A stretch of DNA of 64,000 bases from the NCBI GenBank assembly GCA_965221445.1, contig CBDCSF010000013.1:1364001-1428000 (forward strand), read 5' to 3'. The translations under genes were made by a program, and so were the position numbers. Each line of letters begins with the position of its first letter. The first letter of the stretch is position 1. Below, piece by piece: positions 1 through 9,472 of the stretch. This stretch comes from MPNP01 sp965221445 (GTDB taxonomy: Bacteria > Pseudomonadota > Alphaproteobacteria > Rhodobacterales > Rhodobacteraceae). Below the pieces are notes generated by a model. The model had not been told where the DNA came from. It worked only from the letters and a program-made list of their open reading frames with translations, and searched no databases.

Positions 1-594
1 TATTGCATCATGATCAACTGCCCCTGCAGCAGACAAAATCATATTTTGGGGAAGATAAAATTTTTCAACAAACTCAAGGAGATTATTTCTTTGATAAGAC
101 CCCACCAGTTCGGAAGAACCCAAAATTGGCCTTCCGAGAGGATGTTGTGGATATATGGTTCTTTGTAAACCCTCGAAAACCATTTCTTCTGGGTAATCCT
201 TGTATTGTCTGATTTCATTAAGGATTACATTCCGTTCTTTTTCCAATTCACCAGAATTGTAGACAGAATTCAATAAAATATCTGCCAGTAGTTCAATACC
301 AAAAGGGACATCCTCCTTCAGTACCCTGATGAAATAAGCTGTCCTGTCTTGACTGGTATAGGCATTAAGAAATCCTCCTACATCTTCAATCGACTGGGCA
401 ATCTGAATGGCTGTCCTCGTCTTGGTGCCCTTGAAAGCCATATGTTCAAGAAAATGGGCCACTCCATTCTGGTCTTCCCTTTCATTTCTGCTCCCAGCCA
501 GGACATAAATTGCGAGGGCTGAAGACCTTAACCCTGGCATATGGTCGCTGGCAACTCGGAAACCGTTTGACAGGGTGGTCAGGCGTGCCTTCAT
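1..594 (-). CDS. M16 family zinc peptidase, N-terminal part (runs off the window)
   Basis: The reverse strand reads open from an ATG at 594 to the left edge, about 198 residues. It carries the inverted zinc motif of M16 (pitrilysin/processing-peptidase) enzymes: HFLEH at residues 47-51, with the third ligand Glu127 in a NEIRQ context 80 residues after His47, the usual spacing. Alphaproteobacterial homologues are about 420 residues and belong to the PepR/mitochondrial-processing-peptidase-like group; the substrate is not deducible. The start is fixed by an ATGA overlap with the thrC stop, so the two genes are probably co-translated as the distal end of the cytochrome oxidase cluster. The C-terminal half is outside the window. 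Confidence 0.9.
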   Translation of the reverse strand, partial: MKARLTTLSNGFRVASDHMPGLRSSALAIYVLAGSRNEREDQNGVAHFLEHMAFKGTKTRTAIQIAQSIEDVGGFLNAYTSQDRTAYFIRVLKEDVPFGIELLADILLNSVYNSGELEKERNVILNEIRQYKDYPEEMVFEGLQRTIYPQHPLGRPILGSSELVGSYQRNNLLEFVEKFYLPQNMILSAAGAVDHDAI

Positions 595-1982
595 TTGTGG
601 CTCCTTGTAAGAATATAGTTTTTAAGTTTATCTACTGAATTATCCATTTCCACAATTCTTTCGGGCCGATCAATCTTTTTTGCCAGAAATTCTGGTAGGG
701 TTGGATTTACACCACAAGCTTCCCGGACAGCATCTGGAAATTTGGCAGGATGGGCAGTAGCAAGGGAAATAACCACCTCCCCTGATTTTCGATTGAGAGT
801 TCTGGCTATTTTTACTCCGACCGCTGTATGAGGGCAGATTATTTGTCCCGACCCCTTATATGTGTTTAAAATTTCTTCTCGGGTTTCATCTTCGGAACAT
901 CGCCCAGCAATAAAATGACCTTCAAGATAGGTCTGCTCTTCTTTCGTTAGATCAAAACAACCCTGTTGCAAAGCCAGCATCTTTTCAACAATAGCCTGAC
1001 TGTTCCTATTGCCAGCATCAAACAAAACCCGTTCAAAGTTGGAGCTCACCTGAATATCCATGGAAGGGCTTATGGAAGGTACAACCTCTTCCAATCGATA
1101 TTGTCCGGAATTTAGAGTACGAAACAAGATATCGTTTTGATTAGTTGCGATGGCTAGCTCTTTTATGGGTAATCCCATCAATTTGGCACAGTAGCCGGCA
1201 TACACATCTCCAAAATTCCCGGTGGGAACTACGAATGTCATTTCCCTTTGAGGTGCTCCCATGGCGATAGCCGAGTAAAAGTAATAAACAATCTGGGCCA
1301 CTATTCTGGCCCAGTTTATTGAATTAATGGCTGCCAAATTGACACTTTCTCTGAAAGAAGCATCACCGAAAAGTTGCTTGACTAACGCCTGGCAATCGTC
1401 AAAATTTCCTTCTATCTCAATGGCCTGGACATTGCTTTCGGAGGGTGTAGTCATCTGCTTTCGCTGAATCTCAGAAACTTTCCCCTTGGGATATATAATG
1501 AAAACATCAACAGCATCTAGTCCCTTAAAGGCCTCAATGGCTGAAGAACCTGTATCTCCACTGGTTGCACCTATAATCACACATCGCTTGTGCAGTCGGG
1601 CAAGGACATTATCAAACATCCTGCTCACAAGTTGGAGCGCAAAATCCTTGAAGGCCAGGGTAGGTCCATGAAATAGTTCACAAAGGAAAAGATTGTCGCC
1701 CAACTGAACCAGGGGACATTTGGCTTCATGGTTAATATTTTCATAAGCCTCCTTGAGCAAGCTCAAAAGGGTTTCATCCGAAAAAGTTGAACCTGTAAAA
1801 GGCTTAATTATGGTAAAAGCAGTCTCAATGTAGGTGGACCCTCTTAGACTCTCCATTTGTTTGTGGTCCATTTTGGGCCAATATTCAGGGACGTATAGTC
1901 CCCCATCAGGGGCAAGACCTGATAACAAAACACCCTCAAAGTCAAGTGATGGCGATTTTCCTCTGGTTGAAATATATTTCAC
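591..1982 (-). CDS. thrC: Threonine synthase
   Basis: Converts O-phosphohomoserine to threonine with PLP, the last step of threonine synthesis in the cytosol. The 463-residue product has the N-terminal YISTRG signature of the long bacterial/fungal-type enzyme and the PLP lysine in HGPTLAFKD (Lys112). The start is a GTG at 1982 (reverse complement of cac), 8 nt after the SURF1 stop, with an AGAGG about 12 nt upstream. The 3' end overlaps the M16 peptidase start by the ATGA pattern. Placement after surf1 and before an M16 peptidase gene is a familiar alphaproteobacterial order. Full length, nothing unusual. Confidence 0.96.
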   Translation of the reverse strand: MKYISTRGKSPSLDFEGVLLSGLAPDGGLYVPEYWPKMDHKQMESLRGSTYIETAFTIIKPFTGSTFSDETLLSLLKEAYENINHEAKCPLVQLGDNLFLCELFHGPTLAFKDFALQLVSRMFDNVLARLHKRCVIIGATSGDTGSSAIEAFKGLDAVDVFIIYPKGKVSEIQRKQMTTPSESNVQAIEIEGNFDDCQALVKQLFGDASFRESVNLAAINSINWARIVAQIVYYFYSAIAMGAPQREMTFVVPTGNFGDVYAGYCAKLMGLPIKELAIATNQNDILFRTLNSGQYRLEEVVPSISPSMDIQVSSNFERVLFDAGNRNSQAIVEKMLALQQGCFDLTKEEQTYLEGHFIAGRCSEDETREEILNTYKGSGQIICPHTAVGVKIARTLNRKSGEVVISLATAHPAKFPDAVREACGVNPTLPEFLAKKIDRPERIVEMDNSVDKLKNYILTRSHK

Positions 1983-1990
1983 TTCAAAAA

Positions 1991-2692
1991 TTAACCTCTA
2001 TCTTGGGACCATGGGCTTCTGGCAATCCTTAAAATCCAATAGGCTGTTAAAACAATCCAGATTATGGCCAAACTAAACCAGGTTATCGCATATTGCAGAT
2101 GATCATTGGGAATCCCCTCAGTAGTTACAGGCCAAGGAGTAATGTCAGGATCTTCATTGGTCGTTGATCCCGCCACGACCATCAGTGGTTCTGTCTCAAG
2201 GACCATCGACATTCTCTCCAATTCTCGTGCAAACCAAATATCGTTCTCTGGTTCAGGTGTAAATAAACTGTCCCACTCATCTGGCCAAAGCAGATTTCCT
2301 TCAACTTCCGCAAACATTGGATTGGTATGGGTTTCCTTTAGTTGTGTGGGTATAAATCCACGATCCAATAATATTGTCCTGTTCTCCATTTCGAAAGGAG
2401 ATATGACCCGATAGCCTGGTCCCCAACTTCGCCGACTGGTTAAATAGTAAAGGGACTGTTCTCCTACCTTACCCTTTATGTAAACAGGTAGAAAATTATC
2501 ATTTTCTTCATCGGTATAAATTGGGAGGGATACATGGTCGGAATGAACCTTGATTTCAATTTCGTTGAGGATAGCCCTTTTCCACTCCAGACGCTGTACT
2601 TGCCATACTCCTAAACTAATTAATACTATACCCCCGAAAAAGCCAAATAAAAGAGGAAATATATACCTGCCTGGATTAGAAACGAATGGCAT
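1991..2692 (-). CDS. SURF1 family cytochrome oxidase assembly protein
   Basis: Inner-membrane factor that helps insert haem a into subunit I of aa3-type oxidase. The 233-residue product has the SURF1 topology: one N-terminal membrane segment (residues about 14-32, with LGVWQVQRLEWK just after it), a periplasmic domain, and a C-terminal membrane segment starting near LQYAITWFSLA. It lies between ctaE (63 nt upstream) and thrC (8 nt downstream) on the same strand. The DUF983 and ispH genes found here in some relatives are absent. Confidence 0.92.
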   Translation of the reverse strand: MPFVSNPGRYIFPLLFGFFGGIVLISLGVWQVQRLEWKRAILNEIEIKVHSDHVSLPIYTDEENDNFLPVYIKGKVGEQSLYYLTSRRSWGPGYRVISPFEMENRTILLDRGFIPTQLKETHTNPMFAEVEGNLLWPDEWDSLFTPEPENDIWFARELERMSMVLETEPLMVVAGSTTNEDPDITPWPVTTEGIPNDHLQYAITWFSLAIIWIVLTAYWILRIARSPWSQDRG

Positions 2693-2755
2693 CGGGTACC
2701 ACGATTGTGTATCCCAAACAGTGGCGTTTATCAGGTGCAGACCAGATCGAAATTC

Positions 2756-3547
2756 CTAACCACCCCATATATAGACGGCTACGAACAAGAACAGCCAAAC
2801 AACATCAACAAAATGCCAATACCAGGCTGCCGTTTCAAAACCGATATGGGCTTCAGGTGTGAAATGACCCTTCAGTGCCCTGAACAAACAAACCAGCAGG
2901 AATGCCGTACCAATAATGACGTGAGCACCATGGAAACCGGTAGCCATAAAGAAGGTTGCCCCATATATGTTGCCAGAGTAGGAAAAGGCAGCATGACTAT
3001 ATTCATAGGCCTGAAAAGCTGTGAAGGCAACACCCAAAATTATGGCATAGACCAACCCCCAAACCAAATCCTTGCGGTTATTCTCATGGGCAATGGCATG
3101 ATGAGCCCATGTAGCGGCAGCACCCGAAAGAAGTAAAATCAATGTATTGATCAAGGGAAGATGCCAGGGATCGAATGTTTCAATGCCAACCGGTGGCCAA
3201 ACACCTCCTGAACCCTCTTCCATCGGGTACATGGCATGTTTGAAGAAATTCCAGAACCAGGCTGCAAAAAACATTATTTCAGACATGACGAATAGGATAA
3301 AGCCATACCTCAACCCAATTCTAACAGTTGGTGTGTGATCTCCTGTCTGTGCCTCCCTTATGACATCACCCCACCAGGCAATCATGACATAGGCTATCAG
3401 AACCATACCGATCATCATGATCCATGGACCGTTATCATGGAAAAAAAGTACTGCACCCAACAACATTATGAAACCACCGACGGCACCTAAAAATGGCCAG
3501 ACGGAAGGTTCGATTATGTGATAGTCATGTTCTTTAGCGTGTTCCAT
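2756..3547 (-). CDS. ctaE: Cytochrome c oxidase subunit III
   Basis: Membrane subunit III of the aa3-type terminal oxidase, which stabilises the core and proton uptake. The 263 residues form seven hydrophobic segments. Family hallmarks are visible: KEHDYHIIEPSVWPFLGA at the N-terminus, the conserved FFAAWFWNFFKH region, TGFHGAHVIIGT, and the C-terminal WHFVDVVWLFLF. It follows ctaG by about 20 nt and precedes SURF1. Length is normal. Confidence 0.97.
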   Translation of the reverse strand: MEHAKEHDYHIIEPSVWPFLGAVGGFIMLLGAVLFFHDNGPWIMMIGMVLIAYVMIAWWGDVIREAQTGDHTPTVRIGLRYGFILFVMSEIMFFAAWFWNFFKHAMYPMEEGSGGVWPPVGIETFDPWHLPLINTLILLLSGAAATWAHHAIAHENNRKDLVWGLVYAIILGVAFTAFQAYEYSHAAFSYSGNIYGATFFMATGFHGAHVIIGTAFLLVCLFRALKGHFTPEAHIGFETAAWYWHFVDVVWLFLFVAVYIWGG

Positions 3548-3568
3548 GTTATTTCATTCCCGACTAAA

Positions 3569-4108
3569 TTAGGTAGAGGATTTATCCTCGACTTTGTGAA
3601 ATGTATATGAAAGTGTGATACTTTCCAAATTTTTGGTTTCCGGATCATTAAGGATTTCCGGATCGACATAAAATACTACCGGCATCTCTTTACTTTCCCC
3701 AGGTGCCAATTCTTGCTCCATAAAGCAAAAACACTGCAATTTTACAAAATATTCACCACTCGTAAAGGGAAAAACATTGAACGTTGCCGAACCGGTAATT
3801 GTTTCATCCGTGGGATTATGGGCCACATAATTCATGGTCTTGCTTTCACCCAGATTTACTGTCACCAGATTCTCAGCTGCTTTGAAATCCCAGGGCATAT
3901 TTCGTTCCAGTGATGCGTCAAACCTTACATTGATTGTTTGTTTCAACACTTCACCCTGATTGACATTGGCCTGAAGAGGTGTTCCTCCAAACCCGGTAAC
4001 CCGGCAAAACCAATCATACAATGGTACGGAAACAATGACCAACAACCCCATGAAGCCAATCACCCCAACCAGTTTCCACAATGTTTTTCGGTTTTGTTTG
4101 GTGGTCAT
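3569..4108 (-). CDS. ctaG: Cytochrome c oxidase assembly protein CtaG/Cox11
   Basis: Copper chaperone that delivers CuB to subunit I. The 179 residues have one N-terminal membrane anchor (residues about 11-29) followed by the YDWFCRVTGFGG motif and a periplasmic beta domain with the copper-binding CFCF motif (QCFCFMEQ). The ATG at 4108 overlaps the stop of the upstream small gene by one base (TAATG), which indicates translational coupling. Confidence 0.96.
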   Translation of the reverse strand: MTTKQNRKTLWKLVGVIGFMGLLVIVSVPLYDWFCRVTGFGGTPLQANVNQGEVLKQTINVRFDASLERNMPWDFKAAENLVTVNLGESKTMNYVAHNPTDETITGSATFNVFPFTSGEYFVKLQCFCFMEQELAPGESKEMPVVFYVDPEILNDPETKNLESITLSYTFHKVEDKSST

Positions 4109-4296
4109 TATTCCTCTACCTTCAGTAATGTAGACCTGTAGGAATGATCAAATCCCTCCAGGAGCTGTCCGTTTTGAAGTTTGGCAATCGTTATTGCGAA
4201 TACCAAAAACACAAATGCTACCAAGGCAAGTAAAACGAAAAGATTTCTTGATCTCCTCCTGGAATGTAATTCATGTTCTTTCGAAATGACCATCAT
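4108..4296 (-). CDS. Small single-pass membrane protein between ctaB and ctaG (CoxF-like position)
   Basis: A 62-residue product starting at the ATG whose ATGA overlaps the ctaB stop; a longer reading frame from 4386 would run inside ctaB and is unlikely. The sequence has a basic N-terminus (HSRRRSR), one strongly hydrophobic segment at about residues 18-38, then KLQNGQLLEGF and a short tail. A tiny membrane protein at this spot is usual in alphaproteobacterial cta clusters, where it is annotated as hypothetical or CoxF-like and assumed to assist oxidase assembly. Function here is inferred from position alone. It couples by overlap to both neighbours. Confidence 0.75.
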   Translation of the reverse strand: MMVISKEHELHSRRRSRNLFVLLALVAFVFLVFAITIAKLQNGQLLEGFDHSYRSTLLKVEE

Positions 4297-5243
4297 AACA
4301 ACTCCGGCCAAACGAGAAATGGGTGGTAAAACGTTTGGAGCATGGATTCCACACCTAATCCGGCAAACAACACAAAAAGATACCAAATGGATAACTTGAA
4401 TAATTCTTTTTCCTTATGATAATTATCCCCTTGGGAAGTTTCGGTGTCCCTTACCAGAACCCGATATGAACCCAGTACCAGCAATGTATTCAGTAAGAAA
4501 ACCAGTACCAGAGTCAATGGCCCCCCAATGGAACTAAAGGCGATCATCAATCCTATCGGAACCAGGGAAAGGGAGTACCAGAATATGTTTTTTCTGGTTA
4601 CCTCTTCGCCTTTGGTTACTGTTAACATGGGGACCTTGGCCAAAGTATAATCTTCTTTGGTGACCAAGGCCAAAGACCAAAAATGTGGGGGTGTCCACAA
4701 AAAGATCAGAAGGAAAAGTAAAATTGGCTCAATTGCGATCCCATTGGTGACAACCGCCCATCCGATCAAGGGAGGGAAAGCACCTGCAGCTCCGCCAATC
4801 ACTATGTTCTGGGAGGTTCTTCTTTTCAGAAACATGGTATAGACAACCACATAGAAGAAAATGGTGAAGGCTAAGATGCCAGCCGCCAGAAAATTGGCAG
4901 TTAGACCCAACATGAATACTGCAAACCCTGAACACCAGAGGCCCAATAGCCAAGCATCTTCTGACGAAACAACACCGGCAGGGATTGGACGGTTTCTGGT
5001 CCTTTTCATCATCCGGTCAATATCTTCGTCCCACCACATGTTCAGAGCACCTGATCCGCCAGCACCCAAGGCAATGAAAATCAACGAAGCAAATGCCAGG
5101 ACGGGATGGATACCTCCGGGAGCAATGATCATGCCGATGAATGAGGTGAAAATTACAAGCGACATCACCCTTGGTTTCAAAAGGGCAAGGACCTCACTGA
5201 TTCTGACCTCATGGGATTTGGGAATTACAACTGTTTCACTCAT
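4293..5243 (-). CDS. ctaB: Protohaem IX farnesyltransferase (haem O synthase)
   Basis: UbiA-family integral membrane prenyltransferase that farnesylates haem b to haem O, needed for haem a of the aa3 oxidase. The 316 residues contain the aspartate-rich motif NMWWDEDIDRMMKRT and the second motif region with EDYTLAKVPM, among about nine hydrophobic segments. It begins 71 nt after ctaC. In many proteobacteria ctaD (subunit I) sits between ctaC and ctaB; here nothing of it remains in the gap, so subunit I must be encoded elsewhere. Confidence 0.96.
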   Translation of the reverse strand: MSETVVIPKSHEVRISEVLALLKPRVMSLVIFTSFIGMIIAPGGIHPVLAFASLIFIALGAGGSGALNMWWDEDIDRMMKRTRNRPIPAGVVSSEDAWLLGLWCSGFAVFMLGLTANFLAAGILAFTIFFYVVVYTMFLKRRTSQNIVIGGAAGAFPPLIGWAVVTNGIAIEPILLFLLIFLWTPPHFWSLALVTKEDYTLAKVPMLTVTKGEEVTRKNIFWYSLSLVPIGLMIAFSSIGGPLTLVLVFLLNTLLVLGSYRVLVRDTETSQGDNYHKEKELFKLSIWYLFVLFAGLGVESMLQTFYHPFLVWPELL

Positions 5244-5314
5244 TCGTCTAATTTACCAAATCAGAGTCACTGAAGAGATTTTCAAATATCAATGTTCAAA
5301 AAATGCTGTTCAAC

Positions 5315-6184
5315 TCAGGGAATAGAAGCGTAAAGGATCTCTTCATTTTCCTTCACTTCTGCAAATTCTGTTATCGCTCTCTGGATCCAGTCATCATAGG
5401 TTTCCTGGCTCACCACCTTTACCGTTATAGGCATGTAGGTATGATCTTTTCCGCATAGTTCAGAACACTGGCCAAAGTAGATCCCTTCCTTTTCAGCCTT
5501 GAACCATAAACCTGCCAACCGGCCAGGAACACCATCCTGCTTAACCCCAAATGCCGGTACGGTCCAGGCATGAATGACATCTGATGCCGTCACATAAACA
5601 ACCACGGTTTTATTAACTGGAATCACAACCGGTTGGTCTGTAGCCAACATAAACTCATCTCGGGTATAGCCGTAATTTTCAAGAGCTGTTTTATCAAGCA
5701 TAAAACTGTCAAAGGAGAAATTATGATCCATGTAATCATATGTCCAATACCATTGGTTACCTGTTGCTTTGATAGTAACATCTCCCTCGGGAATGGTCTG
5801 TTGCTTGAAGAGGATTGGCAGCGATACAATCCCGATGGCCACCAAAATTACTATTGGAATTACGGTCCAGATAATTTCGATGGGAGTATTGTGGGTTACC
5901 TGGGAAGGAGTCTTATTGCTTGAAGCATTAAATCTGACAATCACATATAAAAGCAGCCCCAGGACAAAAACCACGATAAGAGTACAAAGAACCAAAAGTA
6001 TGTTATCCAGCCAAATTGCATCTCTAGCCACCTCGGTTACTGAGGGCTGGAAATTAATACCATCCGGAATCGGCACCCCAATAATTTCCAGTTCCTGGTC
6101 AACATCAACAGCCAAGGCTGGTTTTGTAAGACCATATGCAAAAAAGCCGAAAAGATAAAACTCAAGTCTTTTCAAAAGGTTCAT
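5315..6184 (-). CDS. ctaC: Cytochrome c oxidase subunit II (CuA subunit)
   Basis: Accepts electrons from cytochrome c through the binuclear CuA centre. The ATG at 6184 is preferred over an in-frame one at 6223 because it has an AAGGA box upstream and starts a plausible signal peptide (ending near KPALAVD). Two membrane helices follow (about residues 60-85 and 105-125 of the mature-type numbering), then a periplasmic cupredoxin domain with all CuA ligands: the His of SDVIHAWTVP and the Cys, Cys, His and Met of GQCSELCGKDHTYMPI. It is the first gene of the cta cluster and is divergent from tldD. Confidence 0.96.
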   Translation of the reverse strand: MNLLKRLEFYLFGFFAYGLTKPALAVDVDQELEIIGVPIPDGINFQPSVTEVARDAIWLDNILLVLCTLIVVFVLGLLLYVIVRFNASSNKTPSQVTHNTPIEIIWTVIPIVILVAIGIVSLPILFKQQTIPEGDVTIKATGNQWYWTYDYMDHNFSFDSFMLDKTALENYGYTRDEFMLATDQPVVIPVNKTVVVYVTASDVIHAWTVPAFGVKQDGVPGRLAGLWFKAEKEGIYFGQCSELCGKDHTYMPITVKVVSQETYDDWIQRAITEFAEVKENEEILYASIP

Positions 6185-6340
6185 CAGGAAATCCTTAAAA
6201 ATAAATCCTACCAATAATCTCAAAAATGCAACTGAGGATAATAAATTAGTTAGTGGTAATCACAAATTCTTTACCTTTGAGCATTATATAAACTACAGAA
6301 TTATATTTTAAATTAAATTTCAGAAATTTTTCAGGCAGCC

Positions 6341-7759
6341 TTGAATTTACCTTTCCGACCATTCGAAACCAATCTGGATTACCACCAATCACTGAAATTG
6401 CTTCAGTCTGTTGTCCAGGGAGGTGATGACGGAGAGCTTTTTCTGGAGCGGTCCAAGGGTGAATCACTGGTTTTGGATGATGGAAGGATTAAGGAGGCCG
6501 GGTACAACTCAGTTGAAGGATTTGGATTACGAGTTGTAAACGGTACTACCACAGGATACTCCCATTCAAATGAATTAACCAGAAAGGCTCTGGAAAATGC
6601 GGCTGATTCACTCAAGGTTGTAACCCACGATGGGCAGGGACATCTGGATAAGGCTCCAAAACCCACAAACAAAAAACTTTATGGCGACACAAGTCCCCTT
6701 GAAGCCAATGGATTTGCCGAGAAGGTAGCCTTGCTTAAAGAAATAGATTCGTATGCTCGTGACATAAGTCGAAACGTTGTTCAGGTGTCAGTAAGCTTGG
6801 GTACCTCCTTTCAGGAAATTGAAATCCTCACTCCAGAGGGAAATCTGGTCCGAGACAGCCGACCAATGTCAAGATTGGGAATATCTGTAATCGTCGAATC
6901 AGGAGGGCACCGAGAAACCGGGTTTACCGGTCAAGGCGGGCGGTTTATTGCTCAAACCCTTATCGACCCAGATACATGGAAATCACTGGTTGATGAAGCC
7001 TACAGAATAGCCAACGTGAATCTTGAAGCCCAAATTGCTCCTGCTGGAATCAGGGATGTTGTGTTGAGTCCTGGATGGCCCGGTATACTTCTGCATGAAG
7101 CAATTGGTCATGGATTGGAAGGTGATTTCAATCGAAAAAAGACTTCTGCCTTTGCAGGGCTGATGGGTAAAAGAATTGCTTCCAAGGGCGTAACTGTTCT
7201 TGATGATGGAACTATACCCGACAAGAGAGGGTCGATTTCAATTGATGACGAAGGAACCCCAAGCCAGGCCACAACCTTAATTGAAGATGGTATACTTGTG
7301 GGGTACATGCAGGACAGACAAAATGGTAGGCTGATGGGTACAAACTCGACTGGAAATGGTCGCAGACAATCCTATGCCCATACCCCCATGCCTCGCATGA
7401 CCAATACCTATATGCTATCTGGCAACGATAAACCTGAAGACTTCGTTGCAGACCTTGAGGATGGCATTCACGCGGTTGGTTTTGGTGGTGGTCAGGTTGA
7501 TATAACGAGTGGCAAATTTGTTTTTTCATGCGTTGAGGCTTACAGGGTCAGGAATGGCCAAAGAAAAGAACCTATTAAAAATGCAACACTGATTGGTGAT
7601 GGTCCTTCTGTTCTAAAAAAGATTAAGGCAATCGGGAATGATATGTCTCTTGACCCAGGTATTGGAACCTGTGGCAAGGATGGGCAATGGGTTCCGGTTT
7701 GCGTCGGGCAACCATCCATACTGATCGGTGGATTGACAATCGGTGGAGGGGGTACCTGA
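6341..7759 (+). CDS. tldD: Metalloprotease TldD
   Basis: Zinc protease that with TldE/PmbA processes modified peptides and some antitoxins. The 472-residue product has the TldD metal motif HEAIGH (in LLHEAIGHGLEGDF) and the family's C-terminal glycine-rich end (GGLTIGGGG). No ATG fits the conserved N-terminus; a TTG at 6341 gives the expected start (NLPFRPFETNLD), with only a weak purine stretch before it. It is divergent from ctaC across a 156-bp AT-rich gap that must hold both promoters. No tldE/pmbA gene is seen in the window. Confidence 0.93.
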   Translation: MNLPFRPFETNLDYHQSLKLLQSVVQGGDDGELFLERSKGESLVLDDGRIKEAGYNSVEGFGLRVVNGTTTGYSHSNELTRKALENAADSLKVVTHDGQGHLDKAPKPTNKKLYGDTSPLEANGFAEKVALLKEIDSYARDISRNVVQVSVSLGTSFQEIEILTPEGNLVRDSRPMSRLGISVIVESGGHRETGFTGQGGRFIAQTLIDPDTWKSLVDEAYRIANVNLEAQIAPAGIRDVVLSPGWPGILLHEAIGHGLEGDFNRKKTSAFAGLMGKRIASKGVTVLDDGTIPDKRGSISIDDEGTPSQATTLIEDGILVGYMQDRQNGRLMGTNSTGNGRRQSYAHTPMPRMTNTYMLSGNDKPEDFVADLEDGIHAVGFGGGQVDITSGKFVFSCVEAYRVRNGQRKEPIKNATLIGDGPSVLKKIKAIGNDMSLDPGIGTCGKDGQWVPVCVGQPSILIGGLTIGGGGT

Positions 7760-7790
7760 CCCAATTTTGTTTCCTCTAAAGGTGTTCTCA

Positions 7791-8267
7791 TTGCAAATTG
7801 ATTCGAAAGTTCGTACTTGTCTTTGGTTTCCGAATAACGGTGAGGAAGCAGCAAAGTTCTACGTTTCGCTTATTCCAGGAAGTAGGATCACATCATCCTA
7901 TAGCCCAGATTCTGATCAACCTCCCATTGTTATAGAATTCACTCTGGGTGATAGCAGTTTTATGATTATCAATGGTGGTAGTGAGTTCAAACTGACTCCA
8001 GCGGTTTCAATTTCAGAAACCACTGAGGACCAGCGTGAAACTGACCGACTATGGGAAGCACTTATTGCCGATGGTGGCAAGGAAAGCATGTGTGGCTGGT
8101 TGGAAGACCGCTATGGCGTGTCTTGGCAAATTACACCCAGAAGACTTACTGAACTTCTTAACCATTCAGACCGGGAAGCTGCTGGTAGGGTCTTCAACAA
8201 GATACTGGAAATGCATAAAATTGATATATCTGCCCTTGAAGAGGCCTTCCAAAATAAAAACCAGTGA
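7791..8267 (+). CDS. VOC-family protein (PhnB/3-demethylubiquinone methyltransferase-like)
   Basis: A 159-residue protein of the glyoxalase/VOC fold, PhnB subgroup (Pfam name 3-dmu-9_3-mt). It shows TCLWFPNNGEEAAKFYVSLIPGSRI at the start of the first beta-alpha-beta module, FMIINGG, and the closing YGVSWQITPRRL of the second. Members are usually of unknown substrate. The frame opens inside tldD at 7743, but a TTG at 7791 with AAAGGTG just upstream places the start 31 nt after the tldD stop and matches the family N-terminus, so I chose it. The gene ends convergently with agmatinase, 18 nt apart. Confidence 0.8.
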   Translation: MQIDSKVRTCLWFPNNGEEAAKFYVSLIPGSRITSSYSPDSDQPPIVIEFTLGDSSFMIINGGSEFKLTPAVSISETTEDQRETDRLWEALIADGGKESMCGWLEDRYGVSWQITPRRLTELLNHSDREAAGRVFNKILEMHKIDISALEEAFQNKNQ

Positions 8268-8285
8268 ATCCCGGTAATCGATTCA

Positions 8286-9239
8286 TCAACGATTGTGTAA
8301 AATTCTTCCAATAAAATTCATAAGGATTTGTGCTGCCAGGATGGAAGTCGACCCAGTTGGATCATAATCTGGTGCTACCTCAACAAGATCAACTCCACAG
8401 ACCTTTCCTCTTTTGGTTAATCCGTCAAGAAACTCCAGTACCTCGTAATAAAGGAATCCCCCATGACTTGGTGTACCTGTTCCGGGAGCAATGGAAGGAT
8501 CAAATGCATCAATATCTATGGTTACATAATAGTTGGTTTTTTCAGGGATTCTTGCAAGGAGGCCATCATTGCCCATTGTTCTGGCTTGCCGTACAGAAAT
8601 TATCTCTGAGCCCATTTTCAGGGCTTCCTCATAACCTTCCCGTGCAGTGGATGATACGTTTCGGATGCCTATCTGCGTTAACCCGGTGATAAATTCATGC
8701 TCAACCGCTCTTCTCATGGGATTGCCATGCCCGTATCTGACACCATGCCGTTCGTCAACAAAATCCAAATGAGCATCAATCTGGATTAAATGCATGGGCA
8801 TCTGGTCACCGAAGGCACGGATACAAGGTATATTGATTGAGTGATCACCACCTACCGTCACGGGAATAGCACCTTTATCAAGGGCATACCTTACAATTTT
8901 TTCTATGTTTTTGTGGCTTGTGATTGTATCGGTATGGATTATATCTGCATCTCCCAAGTCGACAATCTTGACCTTGGTGGGATCAAGGTATGTTTGTTTA
9001 TCCTCGTGGTCATAGGCACCGGCATGTCCGAATGAAAAGAGGGTGGAAGCCTCTCTTACCGATCTGGGACCAAATCTGGTACCTGACCGCCACTGAGTTC
9101 CCATATCAAAAGGAGCTCCAATAAATGCAAGGTCGTATTCCTTATCGGAAATTTCCTGCTGGTACGGATATTTTCCAAAAGTACAAATTCCGACAAAAGG
9201 AAGATTCAATTCCCCCTTTTCATAACCATGATTTGGCAT
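8286..9239 (-). CDS. speB: Agmatinase/ureohydrolase family enzyme
   Basis: Manganese ureohydrolase, most like agmatinase (agmatine to putrescine and urea); guanidino-acid hydrolases share the fold, so the exact substrate is not proven. The 317 residues carry the three metal motifs of the family: GGDHS, DAHLDF and DIDAFDPS. The N-terminal GICTFGKYP and FDMGTQWRSGTRFGPRS segments are typical of agmatinases. Monocistronic, starting at an ATG in front of a 233-bp gap shared divergently with topA. Confidence 0.88.
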   Translation of the reverse strand: MPNHGYEKGELNLPFVGICTFGKYPYQQEISDKEYDLAFIGAPFDMGTQWRSGTRFGPRSVREASTLFSFGHAGAYDHEDKQTYLDPTKVKIVDLGDADIIHTDTITSHKNIEKIVRYALDKGAIPVTVGGDHSINIPCIRAFGDQMPMHLIQIDAHLDFVDERHGVRYGHGNPMRRAVEHEFITGLTQIGIRNVSSTAREGYEEALKMGSEIISVRQARTMGNDGLLARIPEKTNYYVTIDIDAFDPSIAPGTGTPSHGGFLYYEVLEFLDGLTKRGKVCGVDLVEVAPDYDPTGSTSILAAQILMNFIGRILHNR

Positions 9240-9472
9240 ATCAGACCTTTCCTATCAAAATTAATTCTTATTGTATTTTTTAATTGAGCCTTTATCAATT
9301 TATCCACAACAAACTTTTGGGATTACCATTTTGGTAGTGCAATCCCACCAAATTATCTTACTTAACATTAATCAGTTGCAGTACTTTTTCTTGTTGATAA
9401 TAACTTATTGATTTAACCGATTTATGACGTTTATTACGATAGGGAAGGGTTCGTGAACCAGTCGGAGAAATT

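Noticed and set aside
4108..4386. 92-residue version of the small membrane protein
   Set aside because: The first 30 codons lie inside ctaB and are cysteine-rich shadow sequence; the ATG at 4296 with an ATGA overlap is the natural start.
9300..9308. ttatccaca, a perfect DnaA-box match upstream of topA (another at about 22087)
   Set aside because: Isolated single boxes without clustering, AT-rich unwinding repeats or origin genes; expected by chance in 64 kb.
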